IMG/VR virus record: IMGVR_UViG_3300019132_000061
Span: 1-39,168 of that record
From: a virus
DNA: 39,168 nucleotides
Direction: 5' to 3' (one strand)
Part shown: piece by piece, positions 23,487 to 30,822 of the stretch
Layout of the letters: the number at the start of each line of letters is the position of its first letter
How positions within the stretch are numbered: the stretch's first letter is position 1
Notes under the pieces: generated by a model
Told to the model about the DNA's origin: nothing
Database searches by the model: none
The model's input: only the letters and a program-made list of their open reading frames with translations
Translations under genes and position numbers: made by a program

Positions 23487-23663
23487 GTAAGACTGGTCTT
23501 TTATCAAATTAGTACCACTATTTCCTCACTTTAGTGTCAAATTTTCTTTTTACATGGATATTTCCAGTTCTCATACTTCGATATAAATCTCGATTTTCAA
23601 AGTATCCAAGATATGGATAGTGTGATAACTTATTTATTAATGTTTGATTACTAGGAGGTTACT

Positions 23664-24062
23664 ATGCTTAAAGTAAGAACTGATAAATATGAAATCTGGG
23701 AAAGCGGTGTCATCCTCATCAAAGATAATGAGCGTTTTGAATTCGTTATTTATGATGATAAAGAATTTGCAGAGCAAAACAAACATAAATCGGATTATAA
23801 AGACCACATGATAGTTCAGTGCGTTTTTTTAAAAGATACTTTTAATAATGAACCTCAGTTATCATATGATGTGGTTAACGATAATACCGGTCGAATAATC
23901 TTTATTAACTTCGATAAAGGGATACACGGCGTTACAAACCTGAAACCAATTGATGTTGGAATAAGAAACGGAAGACGCCTCCTTTTGGATTTTCGTATTG
24001 TAACCTACGGAGAAAAAGACTTGTCATTCTACTACAATTGGTATATTGGGGAGGAAGTCTAG
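23664..24062 (+). CDS. DUF6864-like protein
   Basis: A 132-residue beta-rich protein without signal peptide. The pattern IIFINFDKGIHGVTNLKPID followed by RRLLLDFRIVTY and LSFYYNWYIG matches my memory of DUF6864 proteins, whose function is unknown. AGGAGG lies six bases before the ATG. It forms a two-gene plus-strand unit with the next gene, distinctly more AT-rich than the flanking phage genes. Confidence 0.68.
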   Translation: MLKVRTDKYEIWESGVILIKDNERFEFVIYDDKEFAEQNKHKSDYKDHMIVQCVFLKDTFNNEPQLSYDVVNDNTGRIIFINFDKGIHGVTNLKPIDVGIRNGRRLLLDFRIVTYGEKDLSFYYNWYIGEEV

Positions 24063-24063
24063 A

Positions 24064-24387
24064 ATGAGTAAAGTTACTTTACCAACTTCAACTGATGATC
24101 CTCGGGCTCGAAAACAATTGATCGATTACAATCTAAAAGAGAAGGAACTGAACCTCAAAGCTGGAATATTAGGTAGATTTTTTGGTTCGAATAGCAACAC
24201 TCCTATTTATATAGTGGGTGCGGTATCACTTTTCCTATTGATTATCGGCGCTTTCTATACATTTATCCCAGAGTCCAATCGCTCCCCTTCTTTACCACTT
24301 GATAGATACTGGTCATTCACTCTTCCAATTGTTACTACAATAATTGGTTACCTCTTTGGTTTGAACTCAAAAAATAGAGAAGAATAG
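24064..24387 (+). CDS. small two-span membrane protein
   Basis: A 107-residue protein. A hydrophilic N-terminus with a helix (RKQLIDYNLKEKELNLKAGI) precedes two membrane spans (about 52-70, IYIVGAVSLFLLIIGAFYTF, and 84-99, WSFTLPIVTTIIGYLFG). The start is one base after the upstream stop; GGGGAGG in the end of the DUF6864 gene is its site. No known family. In context it may be the membrane effector of a two-gene system. Confidence 0.7.
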   Translation: MSKVTLPTSTDDPRARKQLIDYNLKEKELNLKAGILGRFFGSNSNTPIYIVGAVSLFLLIIGAFYTFIPESNRSPSLPLDRYWSFTLPIVTTIIGYLFGLNSKNREE

Positions 24388-24435
24388 AAAAGGATAAATC
24401 CCCCACTAGAAAATATGCGGGGGATTTATCCTTTT
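24388..24435. terminator. 17-bp bidirectional terminator
   Basis: A perfect 17-bp stem: AAAAGGATAAATCCCCC (24388-24404) and its complement at 24419-24435, with a 14-base loop. A/T runs at both ends act for the plus cassette and the convergent minus gene. Confidence 0.92.
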
Positions 24436-24450
24436 AAACCACTCATTTTT

Positions 24451-24828
24451 TTATATAATACCAGCTAATTTCAAACATTCTGCAATGGTCTTCACACCAG
24501 CCTCAATTCTTCGATTAATTGTGGATATACTGTATGCCGATTCGAATCTCATACGAGTGTACTTGTGTCTATTGCCTTTGATGTATCGATGTTCCAAAAT
24601 ACGTTTTACTTGGTCATCAAGGATAAGTTTAAATCCCGCTTCAATCTCGGATTTCTTACGAATATCATCAAGTAAAGCGGATTTTTCCATTGGCGACAGA
24701 TTTTCTTTCTCAGAATAAACTTCTATTCGCCTACAAATTAACGGGTACATTTGCAATAATTTCTTAGCAGCCTTTATATCTTCTTCCGTTACTCTAGGCC
24801 ATATTTCCATTTGTACCACCGCCCCCAT
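24451..24828 (-). CDS. ArpU/sigma-70-like late transcription regulator
   Basis: A 125-residue protein. The C-terminal half (RILEHRYIKGNRHKYTRMRF, SAYSISTINRRIEAGVKTIA) is a region-4-like HTH as in the ArpU/RinA family of phage late regulators. It is the last gene in the early operon, where late activators usually lie. AAGGAG lies seven bases before the ATG at 24828. It could act on the late operon head near 22060-22130. Confidence 0.78.
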   Translation of the reverse strand: MGAVVQMEIWPRVTEEDIKAAKKLLQMYPLICRRIEVYSEKENLSPMEKSALLDDIRKKSEIEAGFKLILDDQVKRILEHRYIKGNRHKYTRMRFESAYSISTINRRIEAGVKTIAECLKLAGII

Positions 24829-24841
24829 ATGCCCGCTCCTT

Positions 24842-25054
24842 TTAGATATATTCGAATAAATCAGCCTGCCCTTCTTTTACAACTTCTGATGAATCGCAAA
24901 TCAACCCTTGCTCTAGCCAGTCGGCCGGTGCCTCATATTTATAATGCGGCCAGATCGGATCACCTGCTCTTGTGTGCTTGGGGTTCTTCTCCTGCGCCAG
25001 CTCCGTCCATACCCAATAAGTTTGCGCTTTTACTTTTTTATTAGCCGTCGTCAT
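24842..25054 (-). CDS. hypothetical early phage protein
   Basis: A 70-residue protein (start MTTANKKVKAQTYWVWTELA, with GAGGTGG before the ATG at 25054). A Trp/Tyr-rich middle (DPIWPHYKYEAPADWLEQG) suggests a small globular domain. Overlaps the preceding gene by four bases. Not recognised. Confidence 0.62.
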   Translation of the reverse strand: MTTANKKVKAQTYWVWTELAQEKNPKHTRAGDPIWPHYKYEAPADWLEQGLICDSSEVVKEGQADLFEYI

Positions 25055-25251
25055 ACAACCACCTCGCATTGAACTGCTACCGCAAACCCTCTGATATTTG
25101 CCCATCTCATTTCGCCCTCATTGCCTTTACGGTCAATCGGGATATATCCGACCATTGTATCGCCGCTTCTGGTTTCAATTTTTACAAGCCGGCGCTGCAA
25201 TCCGTTTCGAACAACATATGTGCGCCCTGCTTTAATTGAACTAGCTTTCAC
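25051..25251 (-). CDS. small basic early protein
   Basis: A 66-residue protein. GTG at 25251 follows AAGGAGG nine bases upstream and overlaps the preceding stop. The strands IKAGRTYVVRNGLQRRLVKI and SGDTMVGYIPIDRKGN suggest a small barrel of the kind found in early phage genes; function unknown. Confidence 0.62.
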   Translation of the reverse strand: MKASSIKAGRTYVVRNGLQRRLVKIETRSGDTMVGYIPIDRKGNEGEMRWANIRGFAVAVQCEVVV

Positions 25252-25573
25252 TTTTGATTTCCTCCTTAATTGCCTCAAGATTAGAAGGATCAGACCAAGC
25301 AGTTAATGTTCCGTTGAAATATTTCGCTTTGATACAGTCTTGAGTATCAAATACCTCCCCAATACCGTAGTATGGGTGGCGTACCTTATCCCCCGGCTTA
25401 ATGGTGGGTACTGGTGGGTTGTCGGGGTCAAACGCTCCGTTATCAATCGCGAAACATAAGTTTGAAAAGGCATCACTTGAGTCTACGGATTCCATAAATG
25501 CCTCGGCAGCATCATTTTGAAGAATCCACATTTTCAACTTCTCAGCGTCTATTAGCTTTACTTGGTTATTCAT
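25241..25573 (-). CDS. hypothetical protein with KOW/CarD-like segment
   Basis: A 110-residue protein. The N-terminus is helical and acidic (LIDAEKLKMWILQNDAAEAF); the C-terminal part (IKPGDKVRHPYYGIGEVFD) has the GDxVxHPxYGxGxV motif of KOW/CarD-like barrels. GGGGTGG precedes the ATG at 25573. No specific function assigned. Confidence 0.65.
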   Translation of the reverse strand: MNNQVKLIDAEKLKMWILQNDAAEAFMESVDSSDAFSNLCFAIDNGAFDPDNPPVPTIKPGDKVRHPYYGIGEVFDTQDCIKAKYFNGTLTAWSDPSNLEAIKEEIKSES

Positions 25574-25582
25574 ATCCACCCC

Positions 25583-25774
25583 TCATCCCCACGCCTCAAC
25601 ATCTGCAAACGCTGCAGACGGATTGGTATCAATTGTGCTTGGTTTAACTTCACATTTATCGTTATCGCAAAACACGGTCATTGACGGACCAAATCGCGGT
25701 TTCATTCGGTACGTTTCCATTTTGAGACGTTCTCCACAAAATGGGCATTGTATTCCTAAGGATGTCTCTTTCAT
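25583..25774 (-). CDS. Lar-like zinc ribbon protein
   Basis: A 63-residue zinc ribbon: IQCPFCGERLKMETYR and VFCDNDKCEVKPSTIDTN, ending AFADVEAWG. The two CxxC-type knuckles and the N-A-x-x-x-W end are characteristic of Lar-like (restriction alleviation family) phage proteins. Actual antirestriction activity is unknown. Confidence 0.75.
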   Translation of the reverse strand: MKETSLGIQCPFCGERLKMETYRMKPRFGPSMTVFCDNDKCEVKPSTIDTNPSAAFADVEAWG

Positions 25775-25838
25775 ATCTTCTCTTCTTCCTCTCTAAAGGG
25801 GATGGAAAACCTTATACGGCCCCCGGCTTCGCCTGGGA

Positions 25839-26168
25839 TTATTCGGTCGCCTCGGAGCTATCCAATTCTTGCTTGTACGCTTCAAGCCAGCATTCTCTGC
25901 AAACTTTTTTACCGACCAATGCTTTTGGAAACGGGAATACCCTGCCATCTTCGTAAGTGTCTCTTGTCTCTTTTCCGCAGCTATCACAGTTAGTAATTAC
26001 AATCTCGCTCGCACTGTAACTCGGTTCAAACTCAACGTAAACTTCAAACTCTTTCTCGCAGTTCTCGCATTCCCAATCAAATTTATTGTCGCTCGGCACA
26101 CCATCACACAAGGCATCTGACATATCGTTTTCATGTTCGCAATAAGGGCAATCAACTGATTCACGCAT
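25839..26168 (-). CDS. double zinc ribbon hypothetical protein
   Basis: A 109-residue acidic protein with two pairs of zinc knuckles: DCPYCEHEN with ECENCEKEF, and TNCDSCGKE with KVCRECWLEAY. It belongs to a run of small zinc proteins in the early operon. Possibly nucleic-acid binding or an inhibitor; not resolved. Confidence 0.7.
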   Translation of the reverse strand: MRESVDCPYCEHENDMSDALCDGVPSDNKFDWECENCEKEFEVYVEFEPSYSASEIVITNCDSCGKETRDTYEDGRVFPFPKALVGKKVCRECWLEAYKQELDSSEATE

Positions 26169-26209
26169 GTTTATTTCCTCCTTTGGTTTTGCGGCAAAGC
26201 CGCCAACGA

Positions 26210-26536
26210 TTAATCAAGCATTTCCTGTCTTTGCTTAACTTTCTGCCGATTCTGATATTTTCTTAATTTGTCTGGTAAACAGGTTTGTTTGTGCAACTTG
26301 TTATGATGAGGGCAAAAGTCAACGCCATCGGTTATATGGTTTGCGCATTCATCACACATCGGAAGATCACATGTGTCATACCGCGGCCCTGAATTAGCTG
26401 CTTTGAATGCTTGATAGTCCCCTTTGACGAAAATGACTGCGTTACTGTGATAATCCGTTATATAGTCACACAGCAACGTAGCCGGCCGGACTCTACATAT
26501 GGCACATGGGTTTTCGAATACATCTGGACTATTCAT
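26210..26536 (-). CDS. Cys/His-rich hypothetical phage protein
   Basis: A 108-residue protein with CAICRVRPATLLCDYITDY, then DLPMCDECANHIT and DFCPHHNKLH, giving two zinc sites. The opening motif is conserved in proteins of Firmicutes phages near methylase genes, but a function is not known. The basic end (RKYQNRQKVKQRQEM) could bind nucleic acid. Confidence 0.72.
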   Translation of the reverse strand: MNSPDVFENPCAICRVRPATLLCDYITDYHSNAVIFVKGDYQAFKAANSGPRYDTCDLPMCDECANHITDGVDFCPHHNKLHKQTCLPDKLRKYQNRQKVKQRQEMLD

Positions 26537-26585
26537 CCCTGTACCCCCTTATAGTTAGGTAGGGGAGGATTACCCTCCCCTAGGG

Positions 26586-28187
26586 TTAAAGCGAAAACTC
26601 CAATTGCCCAGCGCCGACCGCTTCCTTGTATCGCTCTAAAGTAAGAGCGTTCCCAGACCCGGTGCAAAGCTCCGGCAGATTCGCGCGGACTAAAGCCTTA
26701 GCAAACGGCGGCGGTACGGCGTTGCCGCAGCGTGCAACCTGAGCGCTCTTTGGATATCGTTTACCGTCAGCATCCACGTCGATGATGTAATTCGGCGGGA
26801 AGCCCTGTGCGGCAAACAACTCGTGTGGTTCTAGCATCCGCATGCCGATGTCAACGATTTGGTAATCTACACCGTGTATCGTAACCAAGCCGAACCGATC
26901 CTTTGTTGTGATCGTATGCAGCGGCTCGCCCAAGTTCTGGCCGTTATCAGCACTGCCGTAGTATTTGAGCAGGAAGGCTCGAACCTCTCCGACGTGCAAT
27001 CCGCCGGCTGTGATTGTCGGCATCGGCTCCGTAACCGGTTGCCCGTCTCGGCAGGTGCCCCGCAGCTTGACCAAGTGGCTCGATACCAAGCCATAACGAT
27101 TCGAAGTGTCCTGTGTCAGTAGTGGTCGGTCGATCGTTTGCCCACGGGCGCTGTCGTCGTAAGAGTGATATTGGGTCAGGAAAGCGGCAACTAAGCCCAT
27201 TGCATGTGCGGCTCCTGCCGGACGTTCAGCGCCCGCGCCGGATGTGATTGTATGGAGTGGGTCAGACATTGGGTGTCCCGTTGCACCACCGCGGAACTTG
27301 GTGATATGCGGAATGACAATTCCCCATCCGTTCTTCGCTGTGATCGTTTGGAACGGCTGGTCTATCTCTTGGCCTCTGAAGGCATCGTCTTTGCTATGGT
27401 TGACTTTGATCACGAATGGCCGCGGATTATCAAAAACGAACTTTTGCAGTCCTCTGGCGATTCGTCGCATAGTGTTCTCGGCCAGCGGTTTCTTTCGTTC
27501 AAATATGCTTGGGCATGGAATCGACCAGTCGATGATTTCCGCTGCCGTCCGCCACGGCTGCAGCTCACCGGACTTAACCGCGTCGCTCTCCGGATCTCCG
27601 TATGTAGGCTCCGGCCAGACAATCGGGCGCGCATCCCGTCGAGCTACAAGGAAGAGACGCTTGCGGATCGTTGGGGCACCGTAATCACAGGCCCTCAGCT
27701 CTCGCCATTCAACTCGGTAGCCCTGCCGCCGCAAAGCATTCACGAAGCATTTAAACGTCCTACCCTTCTGATCAGGATCCGGATACCCGTCTTTCATCAG
27801 CGGGCCCCAGGTTTTAAACTCCTCAACATTCTCCAGCATGATGACCCGCGGCTGGACTGTCGCCGCCCATCGGACGGCTACCCAAGCGAGCCCGCGGATT
27901 CCCTTTTCAACCGGCTTACCGCCTTTGGCTTTGCTGAAATGTTTGCAATCAGGCGAAAGCCAGACCAGTCCCACTGGACGCCCGCCGGTGACTTCACGAG
28001 GATCTACGTCCCAAACGCTCTCGCAGTAATGTTCCGTATCAGGATGATTTGCCCGGTGCATGGCTATCGCTGCCGGATCGTGGTTAATCGCAATGTCTAC
28101 GCTTCGACCGGTTGCAAGCTCTATTCCTGTTGAAGCTCCTCCACCGCCGGCGAAATTATCTACAATTAATTCCTGCGTGTTCTTCAT
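26586..28187 (-). CDS. DNA (cytosine-5) methyltransferase
   Basis: A 533-residue C5-cytosine methyltransferase. Motif I DNFAGGGGASTG (10-21) binds SAM; motif IV is LSPDCKHFS with catalytic Cys81; motif VI is MLENVEEF (118-125); motif VIII is CDYGAPTIRKRLFLVA; motifs IX/X are near PHELFAAQGFP and CGNAVPPPFAKAL. The long variable region has five repeats of a P-x-x-T-[IQ]-T element. No partner restriction enzyme is nearby, so it likely protects phage DNA. ATG at 28187 has GGGAGG upstream; the frame starts at 28220. Confidence 0.92.
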   Translation of the reverse strand: MKNTQELIVDNFAGGGGASTGIELATGRSVDIAINHDPAAIAMHRANHPDTEHYCESVWDVDPREVTGGRPVGLVWLSPDCKHFSKAKGGKPVEKGIRGLAWVAVRWAATVQPRVIMLENVEEFKTWGPLMKDGYPDPDQKGRTFKCFVNALRRQGYRVEWRELRACDYGAPTIRKRLFLVARRDARPIVWPEPTYGDPESDAVKSGELQPWRTAAEIIDWSIPCPSIFERKKPLAENTMRRIARGLQKFVFDNPRPFVIKVNHSKDDAFRGQEIDQPFQTITAKNGWGIVIPHITKFRGGATGHPMSDPLHTITSGAGAERPAGAAHAMGLVAAFLTQYHSYDDSARGQTIDRPLLTQDTSNRYGLVSSHLVKLRGTCRDGQPVTEPMPTITAGGLHVGEVRAFLLKYYGSADNGQNLGEPLHTITTKDRFGLVTIHGVDYQIVDIGMRMLEPHELFAAQGFPPNYIIDVDADGKRYPKSAQVARCGNAVPPPFAKALVRANLPELCTGSGNALTLERYKEAVGAGQLEFSL

Positions 28188-28216
28188 TCTGTTTGCCTCC
28201 CCGCTTATATGAAAAA

Positions 28217-28831
28217 TCAATCATCAAAATAATGTCCGTATCCATGATTAGGGTAATATCCTGCAGCGCGGTTCAATCCGTTTACCACATCTGTCATGAG
28301 ATCCGAGAAGACATCCAACTGCTTCTCCGGAAGGGATTCAATCAAACGGGTTTCCTTCGCTTTCAGCCTCCGGCCGGCTGCCGATGATAACAAGGTCATT
28401 ACCGGCTCGATTCGTTCCGCCTGCAAGCGCTTGGCGGCAGCGGATTGTTTCGCCGTTTCCTCCTTCTGCCGATGCTCTTCCCAATCTTGCTCGTCATACC
28501 AAAAGTAGTCCCCGTAGCGTTCGGTATAGACGGCAATCCAGTATTTCAATTCGTCTTCATTTGCGTGAAACCGTTGATTGCAGACGCCATTCACCCGCAT
28601 TCCGTTTGTTTTGACGCCGCGGCCTCCCCGGGTCCTTGGCATGACATGATGTGTTTCCGTGTCCGGTCTACCGCATCCGCACTGACACCGACCGTCTGCC
28701 TCTTTGATAAGCTCCTTCACAACGCTGACGGGGAACTCTGCGCGGTCCGCCCGGGACGGTCGGCCCTTATGGTGCGAAAGGATATTCTGCCGCCATGGGG
28801 CTACTTCTTTCTTTTTCTTGGGGAATGGCAT
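28217..28831 (-). CDS. HNH endonuclease-like protein
   Basis: A 204-residue protein with CQCGCGRPDTETHHVMPRTR followed by GGRGVKTNGMRVNG, C-NQRFHANEDEL: an HNH motif with zinc-binding cysteines. The remaining part is helical (AAAKRLQAERIEPVMTLLSS). ATG at 28831 fits GGAG; the frame opens at 28846 (TTG). It is next to the methylase, so it may act on recombination or on unmodified DNA; the pair is not a typical R-M system because HNH domains here are generic. Confidence 0.8.
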   Translation of the reverse strand: MPFPKKKKEVAPWRQNILSHHKGRPSRADRAEFPVSVVKELIKEADGRCQCGCGRPDTETHHVMPRTRGGRGVKTNGMRVNGVCNQRFHANEDELKYWIAVYTERYGDYFWYDEQDWEEHRQKEETAKQSAAAKRLQAERIEPVMTLLSSAAGRRLKAKETRLIESLPEKQLDVFSDLMTDVVNGLNRAAGYYPNHGYGHYFDD

Positions 28832-28989
28832 ATCATCACGCTCCAATCCTGGCGATATTCTCTACTAGGAGCGGGAAGCGGGCTGCTGCAGTCTTGACCT
28901 TTTTCCCCTAAACCGAATGCTTCCCGCCCGCGGCGCATGAATTCCTCGAAATCTGTATCAATTAAGTTGAAGTCGAATTCATCGTTCAT
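28801..28989 (-). CDS. small hypothetical protein
   Basis: A 62-residue protein (MNDEFDFNLIDTDFEEFMRR at its start), with GGAGG before the ATG. Its end is basic (CHSPRKRKK) and overlaps the HNH start by 31 bases. No family recognised. Confidence 0.55.
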   Translation of the reverse strand: MNDEFDFNLIDTDFEEFMRRGREAFGLGEKGQDCSSPLPAPSREYRQDWSVMICHSPRKRKK

Positions 28990-28998
28990 GGCTTCCTC

Positions 28999-29802
28999 CT
29001 ATCGGAGCCGGTAATTCAGTTCGATTCCGCCTGTTAGCGTCACTCTGTAATCCCGGCACATCTCGTTGATTCGGCTGCCGATACCTTCATCAATTTCGCA
29101 AAGCCCGGCTATGGTCCGTTCTGAACTAATGAGGGTCGGCTTTTTTTCGAGATATCGATAATTGATAATGGCAAAGACCTGCTCGATTACGAAGTCCGTA
29201 ATTTCCTTACGGCCCTTGAAAAGATCGTCTATAAAAAGGACGTCGGCTTGCTGTAACTGGAAGATTCGAGCCTCAAGTGTATCGAGATTGCTCTTTATCT
29301 CGTTGAACCCTTCCACGAAGGGGAAATATAGAACTTGCACACCTCTTGCTAGTAGGTAATTGGATATCGCCATCAGCAGATGCGTTTTCCCGCTTCCAGG
29401 CCGTCCCAAGAGGGCTATGCTTTGATTCGGTATGCCCTTGTCATTCACGTCCTTCACGTAATTGCATGCTGCCTTGAGGGCTTCGATAACTTGGAGCGGG
29501 CGGCCGTCCTGCACGAAGTTATTGAATCTCTTGCTCTGGAATTCCGCAGTGATCCGGCTGGAGCGCATTAACCTTTCGGCAGCTCGTTCTTTCCGGCATT
29601 CGCAAGGAACGGCGTATTCGTAACCCTCCTCATTGCGGTGAAGGATAAATTCATCATCCTTGCATTTGTTGCAGCGATATTTAGAATGTTCAGCCTCCGG
29701 TTCGGTTCTGTCGGTCGAGGAAAGAGAACTCGCTCTCTCCGCTGCTTTCCGTCTGATCTCGTCCAGGTCGAACCCTTTTAGCGCCTGCTTGAGACTTTCC
29801 AT
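28999..29802 (-). CDS. DnaC-like helicase loader (AAA+ ATPase)
   Basis: A 267-residue DnaC/DnaI-like protein. A zinc site (YRCNKCKDDE and VPCECRKERA) lies at about 45-80; the ATPase has Walker A LLGRPGSGKTHLL and Walker B VLFIDDLFKGR, then the sensor segment PTLISSERTIAGLCEID. It loads the host replicative helicase at the phage origin. ATG at 29802 follows AGGAGG; the gene overlaps the DnaD-like gene by 113 bases in another frame. Confidence 0.9.
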   Translation of the reverse strand: MESLKQALKGFDLDEIRRKAAERASSLSSTDRTEPEAEHSKYRCNKCKDDEFILHRNEEGYEYAVPCECRKERAAERLMRSSRITAEFQSKRFNNFVQDGRPLQVIEALKAACNYVKDVNDKGIPNQSIALLGRPGSGKTHLLMAISNYLLARGVQVLYFPFVEGFNEIKSNLDTLEARIFQLQQADVLFIDDLFKGRKEITDFVIEQVFAIINYRYLEKKPTLISSERTIAGLCEIDEGIGSRINEMCRDYRVTLTGGIELNYRLR

Positions 29803-30586
29803 ACCGTTCCTCCTTCTGCCTATCAAACTCCACGATCAGCGCTTTACAGTCGTCCAAAGTTTTTGCTCCCTCTTTCTGCCATGCATCCAAGGTACGGTTA
29901 ATGTATGACCACTTGCCGGCTCCCTGATCGATTGCCCGCTTCATTGCCAGGATTAAAACTTCGGCATCAAATGTATTTAGCCAGTCATTGACGTATTCGT
30001 ATTGCGCCGGCGGTAGCTGACCAATGTTTCGCTGGTAGAAATCAACCACCCGCGCGTATTGCGCGCTTATATCATCATCTGTATCTATATCTTTAATTTC
30101 ATTTCCTTTACTTTCTTTTCTATTTCCTTTCTTTTCTTTTCCTTGCATTGCATTTGCATTGCTATCGTCATGCATTTGCATGCCATTAGCATTTTCATCA
30201 TCGTCACCGGATGCCTGTTTTTCCTTATCCCATCTAGCCTTAGCGGCTTTTCGACGGGCTTCCGATTTCTGTTCCCGTTTGTCCATCCGCCGCAACAATG
30301 ACGCGCTCCAGAGGTATGCACCATCCGTTTGAAACAGATTAAATTCTTCGATGCAATCGTTTATGAACTCTTCAATCCGTGTTCTATCCGCCTGCAATTG
30401 CAATGCAAATGCATTAAATGCGTATTTCGATTGGATATCCAGCTTATAGGCTTCGGACTCCCTCATCATTTCAATGAGCATCCAGTACCAACCGTAGCCC
30501 TCCGATCCGTAAACAGCACGCATGGCGGTCATCTTCGGATCGTTCCGGGCGTTACAGTCGTGTGAAAAGTAATATGCTTCCTTCAT
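29690..30586 (-). CDS. DnaD-like replication initiator (DUF4373 N-terminus)
   Basis: A 298-residue protein. Residues 1-105 (AYYFSHDCNARNDPKMTAMR, GYGWYWMLIEMMRES) match the Lin1244/DUF4373 DNA-binding domain. Residues 130-170 are low complexity with Asn/Met-rich repeats, coded by iteron-like DNA. Residues 180-245 are a DnaD C-terminal domain (PPAQYEYVNDWLNTF, YINRTLDAWQKEG). Together with the DnaC-like loader it should start phage replication, with the origin inside the gene. Confidence 0.88.
   Translation of the reverse strand: MKEAYYFSHDCNARNDPKMTAMRAVYGSEGYGWYWMLIEMMRESEAYKLDIQSKYAFNAFALQLQADRTRIEEFINDCIEEFNLFQTDGAYLWSASLLRRMDKREQKSEARRKAAKARWDKEKQASGDDDENANGMQMHDDSNANAMQGKEKKGNRKESKGNEIKDIDTDDDISAQYARVVDFYQRNIGQLPPAQYEYVNDWLNTFDAEVLILAMKRAIDQGAGKWSYINRTLDAWQKEGAKTLDDCKALIVEFDRQKEERYGKSQAGAKRVRPGRDQTESSGESEFSFLDRQNRTGG
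30149..30413. repeat. iteron-like repeats inside dnaD-like gene: probable origin
   Basis: TGCATTTGCAT occurs at 30149-30159 and 30171-30181, exactly 22 bases apart (two helical turns), and in inverted form at 30403-30413. AT-rich DNA (30080-30145) lies next to them. Phage initiator genes commonly carry the origin in their own coding sequence, as with lambda O. Confidence 0.6.
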
Positions 30587-30634
30587 TTCGCCACCTGCTT
30601 TTATGGTTTTGCCTAACGCAACCTCACGGGACCC

Positions 30635-30664
30635 TTGACGGGTTATTCCAATTCATGGGATAAT
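30635..30664 (+). promoter_or_regulatory. plus-strand promoter in the antirepressor/dnaD gap
   Basis: TTGACG (30635-30640), an 18-base spacer and GATAAT (30659-30664). An imperfect inverted repeat flanks it (ACGGGTTATTCC at 30639-30650; GGAATACCCGT at 30675-30685), which could be an operator. No convincing protein follows. Confidence 0.65.
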
Positions 30665-30670
30665 GGCGAC

Positions 30671-30738
30671 AAGGGAATACCCGTGTGAAGTGATCACCTT
30701 AACCTGTCTTTGGTCGGACGTTAAGGTGATTTTGCGTT
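30671..30738 (+). ncRNA. candidate small RNA
   Basis: Starting about seven bases after the -10 at 30659, the transcript would reach a perfect 11-bp stem, ATCACCTTAAC (30693-30703) and GTTAAGGTGAT (30720-30730), followed by TTTGCGTTTT. This gives an RNA of about 65 bases, antisense to the leader of the dnaD-like gene. It is inferred from promoter plus terminator only. Confidence 0.5.
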
Positions 30739-30822
30739 TTCTTGGACTTTCGCTTGATATTCCGTACGATAATTGCATGTTGCAGAGGATTGTTGAACCA
30801 GATCCGCGCCAGCACCGGGAGA

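Noticed and set aside
23385-23507. Possible 40-codon minus-strand peptide with hydrophobic end (VSLLPLIVAGLGYIVGL)
   Set aside because: No ATG and no ribosome binding site (TTG or GTG only), and it crosses the nested hairpin. Kept only as a possibility in the hairpin entry.
26586-28831. Methyltransferase plus HNH gene as a restriction-modification system
   Set aside because: The HNH protein has only a generic HNH domain and no recognition domain, and solitary phage methyltransferases are common; there is no positive sign of a cognate pair.
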